Both the position numbers and the translations under genes were made by a program. Of a stretch of DNA of 48,372 nt, positions 25,082 to 34,639 are shown piece after piece. Origin of the DNA: Lindgomyces ingoldianus. Its lineage: Eukaryota > Ascomycota > Dothideomycetes > Pleosporales > Lindgomycetaceae. The first letter of the stretch is position 1. Each line of letters begins with the position of its first letter. The stretch covers positions 7,288 through 55,659 of the forward strand of contig NW_022985250.1 in NCBI RefSeq assembly GCF_010093535.1, written 5' to 3'. A model generated the notes under the pieces. It did no database searches, had not been told where the DNA came from, and saw only the letters and a list, made by a program, of their open reading frames with translations.

Positions 25082-25537
25082 TTAGAGACAAGTCTTAGCT
25101 AATAAGGGCTGTAGGGGGAAGCAACCCTCTGCTTTAGCCTTAAGAGCTTTTATCTTGTCTAAGGAAAAGAAGTCCCTCTCTAGGTACTTTATGCGCTAAG
25201 CCTCTAATAAATCTAATAATTTTTAGATATAATCCTGTTTAGAACGCTTTTTATTTTTTACCTCTAAAGTCTCTTAACTTTGTTGTAACATCTCTTTTTA
25301 TAAAAAGAGCTGCTTGTAATCTTAAACTAACTGTTTATCTAGCAGCGCTTAATCTCTAGCCTAAGAAGCCTTAGCAGAACAAAGGAGTTTCTTTTACTCT
25401 CTCTCTAAGCGTTCCTACACAGCATTAGATATAAAAGCGTTGCACCTGTTGTTTTTCTTTACACACTTAACGCACCTGTCTAAGGACAGTGTTAACACAC
25501 ACAACAACCCTAAGGACTAGCAAGCGCTGCAGGGCCT
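25082..25537 (-). pseudogene. Antisense six-cysteine plus coiled-coil ORF in Gypsy-1
   Basis: On the strand opposite to gag-pol, between the chromodomain and the 3' LTR, one frame encodes cysteines spaced C-X2-C-X6-C-X8-C-X2-C-X6-C (codons from 25531 down to 25442). That spacing matches the fungal Zn2Cys6 binuclear cluster, although the usual basic residues between the first cysteines are missing. About 110 codons rich in Lys, Glu, Leu, Gln follow, coiled-coil in character, ending near 25082. All stops in the frame are TAG/TAA at positions plausible for former Trp/Gln. The amino-terminal end is unresolved and may reach towards 25700. I infer an accessory protein, perhaps nucleic-acid binding; no function is known. 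Confidence 0.6.
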
Positions 25538-25722
25538 TATCTTTGTCTAGTAAAGAAGATTAAAACAAAGAGTAACATAGGGACAATAAAATAAGCAAGA
25601 CTAACAAGCTATTTAGTATAAAAAAAACAGACATAAAGGATGCTTTTTAGTAGGTAAGCACTTACTTTATAAACAAACCCTTACTAACACAGTTGTGTGA
25701 GCAGAGCGGCAAGGACGCCGCT

Positions 25723-25734
25723 AGGGAGGGAGGG
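25723..25734 (+). promoter_or_regulatory. Polypurine tract of Gypsy-1
   Basis: AGGGAGGGAGGG sits five bases before the right LTR and confirms plus orientation. Confidence 0.8.
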
Positions 25735-25739
25735 CAGCG

Positions 25740-26351
25740 TGTTACGGTCTACAGTTGGACCAACGTAACTCCACTAGCAGTGCTCCACAATCTAGCCGAG
25801 TTAGGACAGGACTCGCTTATGGACCAATTAGAGGTCACAGAGGCAGCATAGCTGCCTGCAGTAATAGAAGAATGCGTTGTCTAATAGGAAGTAGGACGCA
25901 AGGTCTAAGGGAGCCTAGCAAGCTTAGACAAGTTAGACAAGTTAGCAGTAGGGCTAACTTAAGGGACTTATCTAAACTTGCTTAAACTCCCCTTAGCGCC
26001 CTAGCACATGTATATAGTTCCTATGTTAAACAACCTTTAGAAGGTGTGTTTAATATTTAGTTTATTTTTTACATAAACTAAGTAGCATTTAGCTTTCTAA
26101 AGAGCTGCAATACTATCTGTATATCTTACACTATATATACCTCTAATCCTGTCTAACAGGACTGTTTAACCTGGCCTCTATACCGCCGCACATAGGGTAA
26201 ACCACAATCCAGTCACCCTCCTTTCCCTCCATCAGCCCATTAGCCTGTACGTAGGACTGTACACCCTACCGGATTGGCCCCTCCATCCTGTCCTACTCCT
26301 CCCCTAGGAATAACCCTGACCCGAGTGCTTCCCGAAGCAAGGATTGTAACA
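25740..26351 (+). repeat. Gypsy-1 3' LTR (612 bp)
   Basis: Partner of 3242-3853. Here the inner (left) half is the more mutated (TTGGGAC became TTAGGAC, AATCGGAGG became AATTAGAGG) and the outer half the better preserved (CCCGAAGC against CCTAAAGT). The open frame at 25755-25985 is incidental. Confidence 0.93.
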
Positions 26352-26356
26352 GCTTT
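26352..26356 (+). repeat. Right target site duplication of Gypsy-1 (GCTTT)
   Basis: Exact copy of 3237-3241. Confidence 0.93.
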
Positions 26357-26535
26357 AGAGTAGGCGCGCTTTTTAAAAATAACTTTAGGCTTAGTAATTT
26401 TACCTATAACACTACTATGCGTGTATAGATAGTTATTATACAGAATTTTATTTTTACTATAAGCTATTAAGAGCTAGAATAGAGCTAATTAAGCTAAATA
26501 ATACTATAACATAAAAATTTACACCTAAAAGTATT
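26357..26535. other. Old repeat remnant, right of Gypsy-1
   Basis: Continuation of the sequence ending at 3236. AT-rich, no recognisable coding content. It ends in GTATT (26531-26535), the TRIM target duplication, which is repeated at 26961-26965. Confidence 0.5.
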
Positions 26536-26960
26536 TGTTGCGTTTGCCAAAAGGTCAACCTCCCAGCTAGCACAGCAGAAGGATATATGTAGACGGATAG
26601 CTGTACGCGACACACCCCCCAGCTTAAACTGTGGAACAAGAGAGGTGAAACATGTTAAAACAACCTTAACACACCCTTCCTTTTTCGCCTAAGCAACAGA
26701 ACTTAGAGACGGATCTAAATACAAGGTAGCCTCTGTAATAGGCGCACTGCCTAAATGCTCTTTGCTAGGCGTAGGAATTAAACACGCAGTGCTCTAGGAT
26801 AATGCGATCCTATTAGTGGAGCAGGGGTGCGCAAATTTTTAAGCGCTAACCATCTACACTACGCCGCGAACTGGGCTCATAACTGTTGCGTTTGCCAAAA
26901 GGTCAACCTCCCAGCTAGCACAGCAGAAGGATATATGTAGACGGATAGCTGTACGCGACA
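26536..26960. mobile_element. TRIM-like miniature LTR element (TRIM-1)
   Basis: A 425-bp insertion with 77-bp identical-looking terminal direct repeats (26536-26612 and 26884-26960, TGTTGCG...GCGACA) and GTATT target duplications. The 271-bp interior has no coding capacity, as in terminal-repeat retrotransposons in miniature, which depend on enzymes of another element. It is GC-balanced and un-RIPed, unlike both flanks. Relatives in inverted orientation form the tandem array at 35372-35983. Confidence 0.9.
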
Positions 26961-26965
26961 GTATT

Positions 26966-27384
26966 AAATAATAGTGTTTACTTATAACATAACTATTGTG
27001 TTAGCCTATGCTAACTAACTAAGATTAAGTAGAGTAATAAAAGATATAATATTAAAAATAGTGTTCTTAAAAGCCTAATGTTTAGGTTTAAAGAAGATAG
27101 AGAGCTATTTAAAGTTAGCATAAATAAACTATATGTAAATACGCTAGAAGAAGCTAGAATACACACTTTAAAGCACTTTTTACTAATTTTAAGGTAATAA
27201 GTATACTTTATGTACTTAATTTTTTTTATGCTATAATATAACTTATTGTCTGTAAGCATGTAACAGCTACTACTCTTATCTATAATGCTCTTACAGGATA
27301 TTTTATTAACATATTAGATATAAAAGTTATTAAAGTGTAAGTTTATATTAGCTAAAGCTAATTAATTTCTTTTAAAAAAAACTA
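26966..27384. other. AT-rich remnant between TRIM-1 and pogo-1
   Basis: RIP-degraded, with no protein or terminal repeat recognised. An 82-codon minus frame (27011-27259) is open but is hydrophobic and low in complexity, and I do not call it. The sequence probably belongs to the same old repeat as 2294-3236 and 26357-26535. Confidence 0.45.
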
Positions 27385-27386
27385 TA

Positions 27387-29251
27387 ACGTACCTAACAGG
27401 TTGGCCGGCCACACGGGTTGGCCGGCCACTTTTGCTAAGCCCCCACCACACTCTACCTATCTACATAATGCCTTAACAACAACACTAGATTAAATCTTCT
27501 AAAGAACATTAGATACAGCTTACTTTTTAGGCTCTTAAATAAGACTTAAAACTCTCCTTATAACACACTGTAGCTATTTATAATATCTCTTACACAACAC
27601 TAAGTAATTAACGCGCTAGACAGCCTTTAGAAGCAGAATGCTAGCCTAAATTAAGAAATCTAACTAAGCTTAAAAAGAAAGTAGTTGTTAAGTATATACT
27701 TAAGCTTATTACGCGCAGATTTCCTCTTAGGCTTATAGCTAAAGCTAATATAGCTAATTCCTTACGCGCTAAGCGTAATCTAGGCTAGGTTAGCTTAAAC
27801 TAGCCTAGTATGTAGGTTAAGCACTGCCCTAAGTTTATAATAAAGTTTAATTATAAGTATAATTATAAAAGAGCACTTTATAAGGATCTAGAGGTTATCT
27901 AGGGCTAGTTTTGCCTAGTAGCTAACATAAAAGCTAAGTATAGTATCTAGAATAAAAACACATATAACTTTAATAAGTTAGGCTTTATAATAGGCTAGAT
28001 ATTAACTAGAGTAGTTATTATAGCTTTAGAGAGATAAGAACAGCTAAAGGCAATATAGTAAGGTAATAGAGAGTAGACAACAGTTATTTAAAGTATTAAT
28101 ATAATAAAGTAGGCTATTTTACTCTTTATTATCTTTAAGGGCTGCTATTACTTTTTTACTTAGTATAAGAAGAAGAATCTGCTTTAGAACTAGGTTATTA
28201 TAGTCTCTAAGAATTGCTAGACAACAAATAAGCTTAGGCTGCAGTAGTTAAAGCACTTTAATAAGCATATAAAAAGAAGAGTTATAGGCGCTTATTAGCT
28301 TTTTATTATTAACAGCTATAAAAGCTATAACTTGCTTAATTTCTAGCAGTACTATAAGAAGAATAAGATTATTACTATCTACATACCTTTATACTTATTA
28401 CACCTTTTATAGCCTCTTAATGTAGGTTGTTTTGCCCCTTTAAAGAAGGTGTATAAGTGCTAAGCTAAAAATCTTATATATAACTAAATTACTTATATTA
28501 CAAAACTTAAGTTTCTACTATGCTTTATAAGCACTTATAATGCAGTAATTACTTCTAGTAATATCTAAGAAGGGTTTTAAGGCGCTAGTTTAGTCCTATT
28601 TAACCTAGAATAGGTTAAAATAGCCCTTAATGTCTAGTTGCGTACTCTATTACTACTACTGCTTATTAATAATAAGCCCTAGTAGTTGTAAACCCTAAGC
28701 AATACTTTTAAATTTAGGTTGTAATTAATGCTTATAAAGGTAAAAATTTAGAGGCATGTAAATAGCTTACTAACATCTATAGTAGAGGCCTTTAAAAAAG
28801 TTTTAAAGGGGGCAGTAATTATTGCGCACAAGCTAGTGTTAGTGTAAAAGGAGATTATAAAGCTTTAAGCAGCAAATAAGGCTGCTATGTAACATAGATT
28901 ACATAAAAAAAAGCAGATTTAGGCAAAAAAGACCTTAATAGTTAAGAATAGGGCTTGTCTAACTGCTCTAAAGGAGTTTAGAGCGCGTAGTAATAAGAAG
29001 AAGCTAAAGACGCAGGTGCGCGCTAAAGGAGGTAAGCTAAGTTAAAGGCAATGCAGGCAGTGCAATTAGACTAGGCATAACTTGCGTACGTGTAAAAAAG
29101 TAGCAGAAGTAGACTCTAAATAATATCTTGTGTTGTATTGCTTTATACAGGGCTAAAGTGGGCTGTTTTGCGAGAGAATAGGGTGGTTTTAGTAGGAGCT
29201 TAGCAAAAGTGGCCGGCCAACCCGTGTGGCCGGCCAACCCGTTAGGTACGT
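27387..29251 (+). mobile_element. pogo-1: Fot1/pogo-type DNA transposon
   Basis: About 56-bp terminal inverted repeats (27387-27442, 29196-29251) start ACGTACCTAAC and contain a doubled GGTTGGCCGGCC motif. TA flanks both ends (27385-27386, 29252-29253). The length of 1,865 bp is typical of fungal Fot1-like elements. The interior encodes a plus-strand pogo transposase, now RIP-inactivated, while the GC-rich TIRs are almost intact. Confidence 0.93.
27600..29036 (+). pseudogene. pogo-1 transposase (DDE, Fot1 family) pseudogene
   Basis: The pogo/Fot1 catalytic signature Y-N-F-D-E-T-G-F survives as Y-N-F-N-K-L-G-F at 27963-27986, so the first catalytic Asp is Asn (27972-27974). In the same frame, downstream, G-N-R-E-stop-T-T-V-I at 28062-28088 corresponds to the G-N-R-E-W motif, with Trp now TAG at 28074. 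A KF-N-Y-K-Y-N-type DNA-binding-domain end lies near 27840-27870. Transposases of this family cut and paste at TA. The codon range is approximate. The 66-codon minus frame at 29037-29237 only covers the TIR. Confidence 0.88.
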
Positions 29252-29253
29252 TA

Positions 29254-29760
29254 GCTAGATTATAATAAAGTAGGCTATAAAAGTTTATTTTAAAGTTATA
29301 AAGTAAAGTTAAGTGTAAAAGAAAAAGCTAAGAGTAGATTAGACAACAAGTAAGCGTAAGTAAGGTAAGATAGAACTATTAAAGCCTATTAGCATCCCTT
29401 TGTGCTAGATTACACTAGAGTAGCTTAGAATATACTTACCTTAAAAAGTTTAGAATCTTCTAAATTCTAACCTATAGAGAGGGCAGAGGTGTAAAGAAGA
29501 TAGACTTCTACAACAGTTAGATCTTATATATACTATCCTAACTGCTACTCTATTAGTGTAAAAAATACTGCTATTTTACCTTTATTTTTACTTTACACTT
29601 TTACTTTACTTTTACTTTTACTTTATACTTTTACTTTACTTTTACCTAATAACTCTAGGTTATTTTTAAATAAACTTATATAAAATTAACTAAAATAAGC
29701 AGCTGCAAGCCTTTAAAGCATTATATAACACTTTATTATACTACTTAGGCTTATTATTAT
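29254..29760. other. Degenerate AT-rich sequence with a pyrimidine repeat
   Basis: No gene recognised. At 29585-29645 an ACTTTT/ACTTTA pyrimidine tandem repeat of about ten units occurs. Confidence 0.5.
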
Positions 29761-29773
29761 CTGTTCTATCCTC

Positions 29774-30090
29774 TAAGTTGTAGGATTACTATAAGAGGGG
29801 ATAGTGTAAGGCTAGATGTCCTAGAACAGGCTAGTACAGCCTTACCTAACCTGTTTAGAGGTTATATGACCTGTGCTTTATATATAAGCATAAATCCTAA
29901 CAAGTAAGGCTTAGCAGCAATTTGTCTCTCTTATAATACACTCCTATCTTTCTCTAAAACCTTACTCTTAGTGCTATTAGTGCTATCTACTATCCCATCC
30001 TTACACGTGTCCTATAATGTCCTGCTAGTTCTACAGTCCTAGTTATCTCACAAGTTAGACCCTTAACCTAGAATCACTCTTAACTTACTT
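29774..30090 (+). promoter_or_regulatory. Promoter- or LTR-like segment upstream of the DUF6589-like gene
   Basis: Milder RIP than its surroundings (TGA, TCA retained). A TATATATAA-like box lies near 29878-29886, followed by a pyrimidine-rich stretch (about 29930-29970), the usual layout of a fungal core promoter. It could instead be an old LTR: TGTAAGG at 29805 and CCTTACA ending at 30005 are inverted, but there is no target duplication. Either reading is tentative. Confidence 0.4.
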
Positions 30091-30092
30091 AG

Positions 30093-30166
30093 GAATAGAC
30101 AGAACTTCTAAAACTTCTAAGCTAATTAAAACTTCTAAGAACTTCTAGAAACTTCTAAACTAATTA
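30093..30166 (+). repeat. Cluster of AACTTCTA motifs (left)
   Basis: Five copies of RAACTTCTA-like octamers, spaced irregularly with AGCTAATTAA between some of them. The same motif occurs in inverted orientation near 33659-33709 at the other end of the DUF6589-like locus. Confidence 0.6.
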
Positions 30167-30392
30167 AAACACACTAAATAGAAGAGAGGCAATTCTGTTC
30201 TAAGGGTCTAAGAGAAAATAGTAGTTATTTATGTATATTTTAATTTATCTGTTAGCTATTAGCGTTGCTATCTTTAACTGCGTACTTTATCCTCTAATAC
30301 TGCGTTAAAATTCTTAAAATTGCTATTATTATAAAGCGCTTATTCTGCTCTATAATATACATTAAACATAGATAATGCTAGCACTCTATCTA

Positions 30393-30450
30393 ACGCGCTA
30401 GCAGACGCACTAGCAGACGCACTAGCAGACGCACTAGCAGACGCGCTAAC
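30393..30450 (+). repeat. 12-bp tandem repeat coding Ala-Leu-Ala-Asp
   Basis: GCACTAGCAGAC repeated about 4.5 times. In the coding frame it gives an A-L-A-D tetrapeptide repeat near the amino end of the DUF6589-like product. Confidence 0.85.
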
Positions 30451-32645
30451 TATAGCTCTATTTAGTAACTCTTTTTTATTGTTAAGCCTACCTTTTAGGC
30501 TCTTTTAGCTAACAAGTGACCCTTTAATTAAACAAAATAAAAATACATTTATGCTAGATTAACTTATAAACTATAACAATAATATAGGTGCCTCTAGCAA
30601 CCTTCCCTAGGCAGGCAGGATCTCTAGCGCCTCCACGCAGCGTTGTAGTTCTATGTCGCGGCGTAAGAAGTTGCAGTATATAGTAGACACGTTATAGACT
30701 GTCTAATAAAGCTTTTAAAACTTTATGCTAAAATAAGTAGATAATAAAAAGAATAATACACTTCTTAAACATTACTAGTATTATAACGCATATAATAGAC
30801 AGTATGTGTTAAAAACTTTAATAAACTTACTCTTTAAAATAGAAGTCTTTTATATAAAAAAATGTAATAAATTATTGCGCTTTAAGGCTAAATTAGCTAG
30901 TGTAAAAGAAATACTTTAAAAATTTTAATTTTAATATAAATATGTTAATGCTTAACTTTACTAATGCTACTTAAGCTATCTAGAATTAAGCGCTAACCTA
31001 GTATAACTTTATTATAAGCATATTACATAATTTATGCTAGAGATATGTAATATACTAGAGTGCTAATAAGTCTAATGCAATTAAGAAGCGCGTGTTTACT
31101 ATTACTAGTATTATATACTTCTTTTAGGCTAAGAAAAGATTAAACACTTTTGCATCTATGCTCGATGCCTATCTTATTAGGTCTAAAATAAAGTGTTATG
31201 TAATTAAGGTCTTAAGTAAACTTAAGTTATATTATTTATATTATTACACTAATAAGCTAATAAATAAAGTTGTAAAAAAAAGCTTAAGTATATATGCTAT
31301 TAAGTACTTTTAATACTTTTAAAACTTTTAAAACTGCTAAAACTACTTATAAACTTCTAGGCTAATAAGAACTAATAGTGCTAGAAAAAATAAATTATAC
31401 GTTTTTATAAAGGACTTAAAGCTAGTACTTATGTATAATAACATTAACTTTATAGATTGCACACGCTATAAAAAGGTAGAACATACAGCTACTATACAAA
31501 GCATAATAAACGCTGTAGCTATTATAGCTTCAAAGCTACCTAGGTCTAGTCTTACTTAGTCTCTGTATAACCTAGCAGTTCCCCTAGATTTTAAGGACAT
31601 TATACTTAGCCCTAGATTAGATAGGCTAGATAGTATTAATAATAACATATCTTAGAGTTTTATTACTAATTTAATTAAGCGTTTTTACCTAGAAGCTGTA
31701 TTACATGTCTTTAGTAGTAAAGCATTTTTTAAATACTTAGCATTCTTTATTTTAGACTACTTACCCTTAGTTTAGACAGAGTATTATTAGTTAGGTGCTA
31801 TATTTAATAAAAAAAAGTTTATTAGAAAGACTTATAAAGTCTATAATACAATTTCGCTAAATTAATTAAGTTTAAATATACTAGACAACCTTACTAATAT
31901 TTTTAGTAATAATTTTAATAATTACTTTTAGTTATGCTATATTAATTAGCTTATAGTGTGTAATATTTACTTAATATAAAGTAAATAAGTTTAAGTAACT
32001 TAACTATATAATAAAAAGTAGTAGTTGCTTAGTGTTCCTACATAGTTTTATGTGCAGATAAACCTTCTGTTAACTATTAGCTAAACGCATTAAAGCCTAG
32101 TTATAGCAGACAAGGTTACACACTATACTATTAAGTTAGATGTTGTTATGTAGTGTTAAAGACAGCTTATGCAGGATAATAGTAAATACTATCTGCTAGA
32201 ACTGTTAGTTATTTAGGGGTTTATGTCTTATGTTACTGCACTGTTTTATGCTGCTATGCAACACTAACACTTTTTTAAAAAACGCATAACTAACAAGTTC
32301 TTCTTAAAGCGCCTTAGTTATATAGAGAATGCTATTAAAGATTTTTTAGTAAATAATTTCTTATAGTTAGTTAAAAATATACGCACTATTACTTTTAGGC
32401 GTTAGGTGTGGGGTTCTAGCGCTAGTGTAGATAATGTTAAGTTCTGTACTATGTGTTGCATGCTCTAGGAGATTAAGCTCTTCCTTATAGTATACTATGC
32501 TATTAAGTATAGTAATATTAGCATGTTATAACACTTTATAAATTCTCTTATTATTATTTTCTTTAGCGCTAGGCAGACAAATTATAGCTAGAAGATGCTT
32601 TAGTATTGCTAGCTTCTCTTACTAGCTAACACTGCAGAGTTATAG

Positions 32646-32853
32646 TGTTTGCAGTTATGAAGCTCTCCATGCGCTAGCTACTAACACTCCTTTGGCGTAC
32701 TGCTGCCTAGCAATGCCACCTGCTGCAGCCTAGAGCTATTGGTGGCCTTAAGTTACATGATGGGTTTATCTAGTACTATATAAACCTGTAGTTGCCCTCC
32801 TTTAGCAATAGAATCCAGTTCCTCATGTCTTTGGTGCTCTATATAGCTTCACA
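32646..32853. mobile_element. Solo LTR, 208 bp (target duplication TATAG)
   Basis: TGTTTGCAG...GCTTCACA flanked by TATAG at 32641-32645 and 32854-32858. It interrupts the DUF6589-like frame; skipping it and one duplication rejoins the frame. It retains TGA, TGG and TCA, unlike the surrounding sequence. A TATATAAA-like box is inside. No second copy in the window. Confidence 0.85.
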
Positions 32854-33113
32854 TATAGCATGCTATCCTTACATCTAGTCTTGTAAACTAGTATAGACAG
32901 GAAAACATGTTTAAGCTAATTAATCTAAGCCTAAAGCATTTTAACTATAGCTGTAAGATGAATTTAAAAAACTATAAAAACTTTATATATAATATTAATT
33001 AAGTGTTTAACTAGACTTGCCTCTGTAATGTCTAGGTAAAGAAGGTGCAGATAGCATTAAAGAGGGTCTGTAGTAAGAATATGCCTAGTAGTTATACTTT
33101 TACTATTACTATT

Positions 33114-33275
33114 TGTCGCAACTGCTAATTAGGGAGCAATGAGGAGCAAGTCTATTAACTATACGAGGCTCCTAGAGAGCCTGCCTATGTACTAGGAGCT
33201 TAGGCGCCAAGTGTCTTAGGCTGCTCGCCTGAAACACAGGCGCGACACCAGGCCTATGTGCTCTCTTACGCGACA
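33114..33275. mobile_element. Solo LTR, 162 bp (target duplication CTATT)
   Basis: TGTCGCAACTGC...TTACGCGACA flanked by CTATT at 33109-33113 and 33276-33280. The ends are inverted TGTCGC/GCGACA. It is GC-rich and largely un-RIPed, and lies in the 3' part of the DUF6589-like gene. Ends resemble those of the TRIM terminal repeats but the body differs. Confidence 0.87.
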
Positions 33276-33658
33276 CTATTTAAAACATGTTCCTTTTAGC
33301 TTAAACACTTATTATAAATAAATTAGTAGCGCTTTAAAACTTAAATAATTTAGTAAGCTATAAGTTCTTTAACTTATTTAATATATACACTGCTAGGATA
33401 AATATGCTTAAGGTAGAGGTTAATAAATTTAACTGCGCGGATGTGTAGCTTTAAGGCTCTATAGACCTTCTATATCTAACTACCTAACTTAACACTACAG
33501 ATAATTCTAAGTTTGCTAATATTACCAAGTACACGCGCGCAGTTAGAGATAAGTTTAATGTAATTATAGACCTAGTAATTACTAGTAGTGCTACTAATTA
33601 GGTTAGAAGCTAACAAAAGTTCTAATAATTAACAGCTTTTTATAATTACATTAAAAGT

Positions 33659-33709
33659 TTTTAGAAGTCTATAGAAGTTTCTAGGAGTCTATAGAAGTTT
33701 CTAGGAGTC
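33659..33709 (-). repeat. 20-bp tandem repeat with inverted AACTTCTA motifs (right)
   Basis: TATAGAAGTTTCTAGGAGTC is present twice in tandem. On the minus strand it contains the AACTTCTA motif seen in the left cluster at 30093. It directly abuts the Gypsy-D LTR. Confidence 0.7.
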
Positions 33710-34001
33710 TGTAACAATTCTTATGAATTGTTCTATCTTGGGTCGCTCGGAGCCTATCTGTATTAACCCTGTATCGACCCTGACCCTAACTCAACCCTAA
33801 CCCCTACTGTTACCCCTATTCCCTTATGTATTTAGTTGCACCTTGCCTTTGTAGCTAGCTTAGTAGTTTTCTAATATCATCTGTACAAGGCCTATAGGTG
33901 TTAATTAGAATTTCTAGGTTCTTAAGTCCCCACGCACTTCTATATGCCTTTAAGTAGACTTCTACTACATTTAGACCTATTATCTTGCCTGCGCTGTTAC
34001 A
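33710..34001 (+). repeat. Gypsy-D 5' LTR (292 bp)
   Basis: TGTAACAATTC...GCGCTGTTACA, the reverse complement of the LTRs at 35984 and 39438, so sense is plus. The 5-bp flanks differ (GAGTC, TTATA), as expected if this is the 5' LTR of an element whose other end is outside the window. A plus-strand gag follows at 34640. Confidence 0.8.
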
Positions 34002-34277
34002 TTATATTAGAAAACTTGCTTTTACTAGTAATAGCTTTCTTATAATATTATATTAAATATTTATTTAACTATGTTTAACTCTAAGAAGTGTCTAATTTAG
34101 TTTAAGTTATAACTTTTTACACACTATTATATTAAATTATTTAGTTATTATAAATAAAATTTTAAAAACTTTTTATTCTTTATAATTAAAATTACTTTTA
34201 AAAAGTTATAAAAAGTCTGCTAAAGTAGAAACCTAAAGACTACTAATAACTTATTAAAATTAAAAATAACTACTAAT
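34002..34277 (+). other. Gypsy-D leader
   Basis: AT-rich untranslated region between the LTR and gag, split by the solo LTR at 34283. No primer-binding site could be read after RIP. Confidence 0.5.
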
Positions 34278-34282
34278 GCCTA

Positions 34283-34573
34283 TGTTAGATTAAAGCACTA
34301 TTTCTAGGCTTCCTAAGATAAATAATGGGTTTAGATATGATGTATAGGATGATTATTAATTATATTAATTTATTAATTCTTTTTCTGCTCTACTTGTGAT
34401 GCTTAGCTTTTTGTTTTACTAATCTAAGTCCCTTGCGCACTTGCTCTATGCACAACTAGCTTGCAAAATGCTGTAATTTGCAGCAACATGCTGTTTAAGC
34501 TTATTGCTTGTACTATGTAGCAGCTTTTGTTAAGCGTTCCTCCTGTCTTAACAGTAGGTGCGCATATCTAACA
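34283..34573. mobile_element. Solo LTR, 291 bp (target duplication GCCTA)
   Basis: TGTTAGATTA...ATATCTAACA flanked by GCCTA at 34278-34282 and 34574-34578. Same family as 13670-14011, but RIP-altered and with a single TGCTGCAA unit. It lies in the leader of Gypsy-D. Confidence 0.9.
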
Positions 34574-34639
34574 GCCTAACTTTTAACTACTATTAAATTT
34601 AATTATAAACACAGTAACATGTTCTAGCTATAAATAAGG

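Larger units (their letters stand above)
3242..26351 (+). mobile_element. Gypsy-1: chromoviral Ty3/Gypsy retrotransposon with nested insertions
   Basis: Two 612-bp LTRs (TGTTAC...GTAACA), matching GCTTT target duplications and a polypurine tract before the right LTR define one plus-strand element spanning 23.1 kb. Removing Gypsy-2 (4716-13331), a solo LTR (13670-14011) and Copia-A (17086-23471), with one target duplication each, leaves about 7.8 kb, a normal Gypsy size. Domain order is gag with CCHC knuckles, protease, reverse transcriptase, RNase H, integrase, chromodomain. An antisense Cys-rich frame follows pol. All coding parts are RIP-inactivated. Confidence 0.93.
30200..33709 (+). pseudogene. 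DUF6589-like gene, decayed, split by two solo LTRs
   Basis: One plus-strand coding trace runs through about 3.1 kb once the insertions at 32646-32853 and 33114-33275 are skipped. A basic amino-terminal part lies near 30640-30800 (S-M-S-R-R-K-K-L-Q-Y-I-V). The carboxy-terminal half has the spaced motifs I know from the fungal DUF6589 family: W-G-S-x-A-S-V-D near 32408, A-I-K-Y-x-N then Y-x-x-K-M-L near 32490-32600, and S-S-L-V-N followed by a hydrophobic strand and K-H-F-N at 32870-32950. Family function is unknown; members are often repeat-associated. Stops are TAG/TAA only. The carboxy end may be cut by Gypsy-D at 33710. Exact start unknown. Confidence 0.65.

Noticed and set aside
25755..25985. 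76-codon open frame in the Gypsy-1 right LTR
   Set aside because: Lies wholly inside the LTR, with no homology signature.
26457..27259. Minus-strand open frames of 60 and 82 codons near TRIM-1
   Set aside because: One crosses the TRIM junction; the other is hydrophobic low-complexity DNA in an AT-rich remnant.
29037..29237. 66-codon minus-strand frame at the right end of pogo-1
   Set aside because: Covers the terminal inverted repeat and the 3' end of the transposase on the wrong strand.
29805..30005. A 201-bp solo LTR (TGTAAGG...CCTTACA)
   Set aside because: Flanks GATAG and CGTGT do not match, and no second copy is seen. Kept only as a possible alternative to a promoter.
30393..30450. 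Short regular repeats as a CRISPR array
   Set aside because: 12-bp units with no spacers, in a eukaryotic coding trace. A simple tandem repeat.
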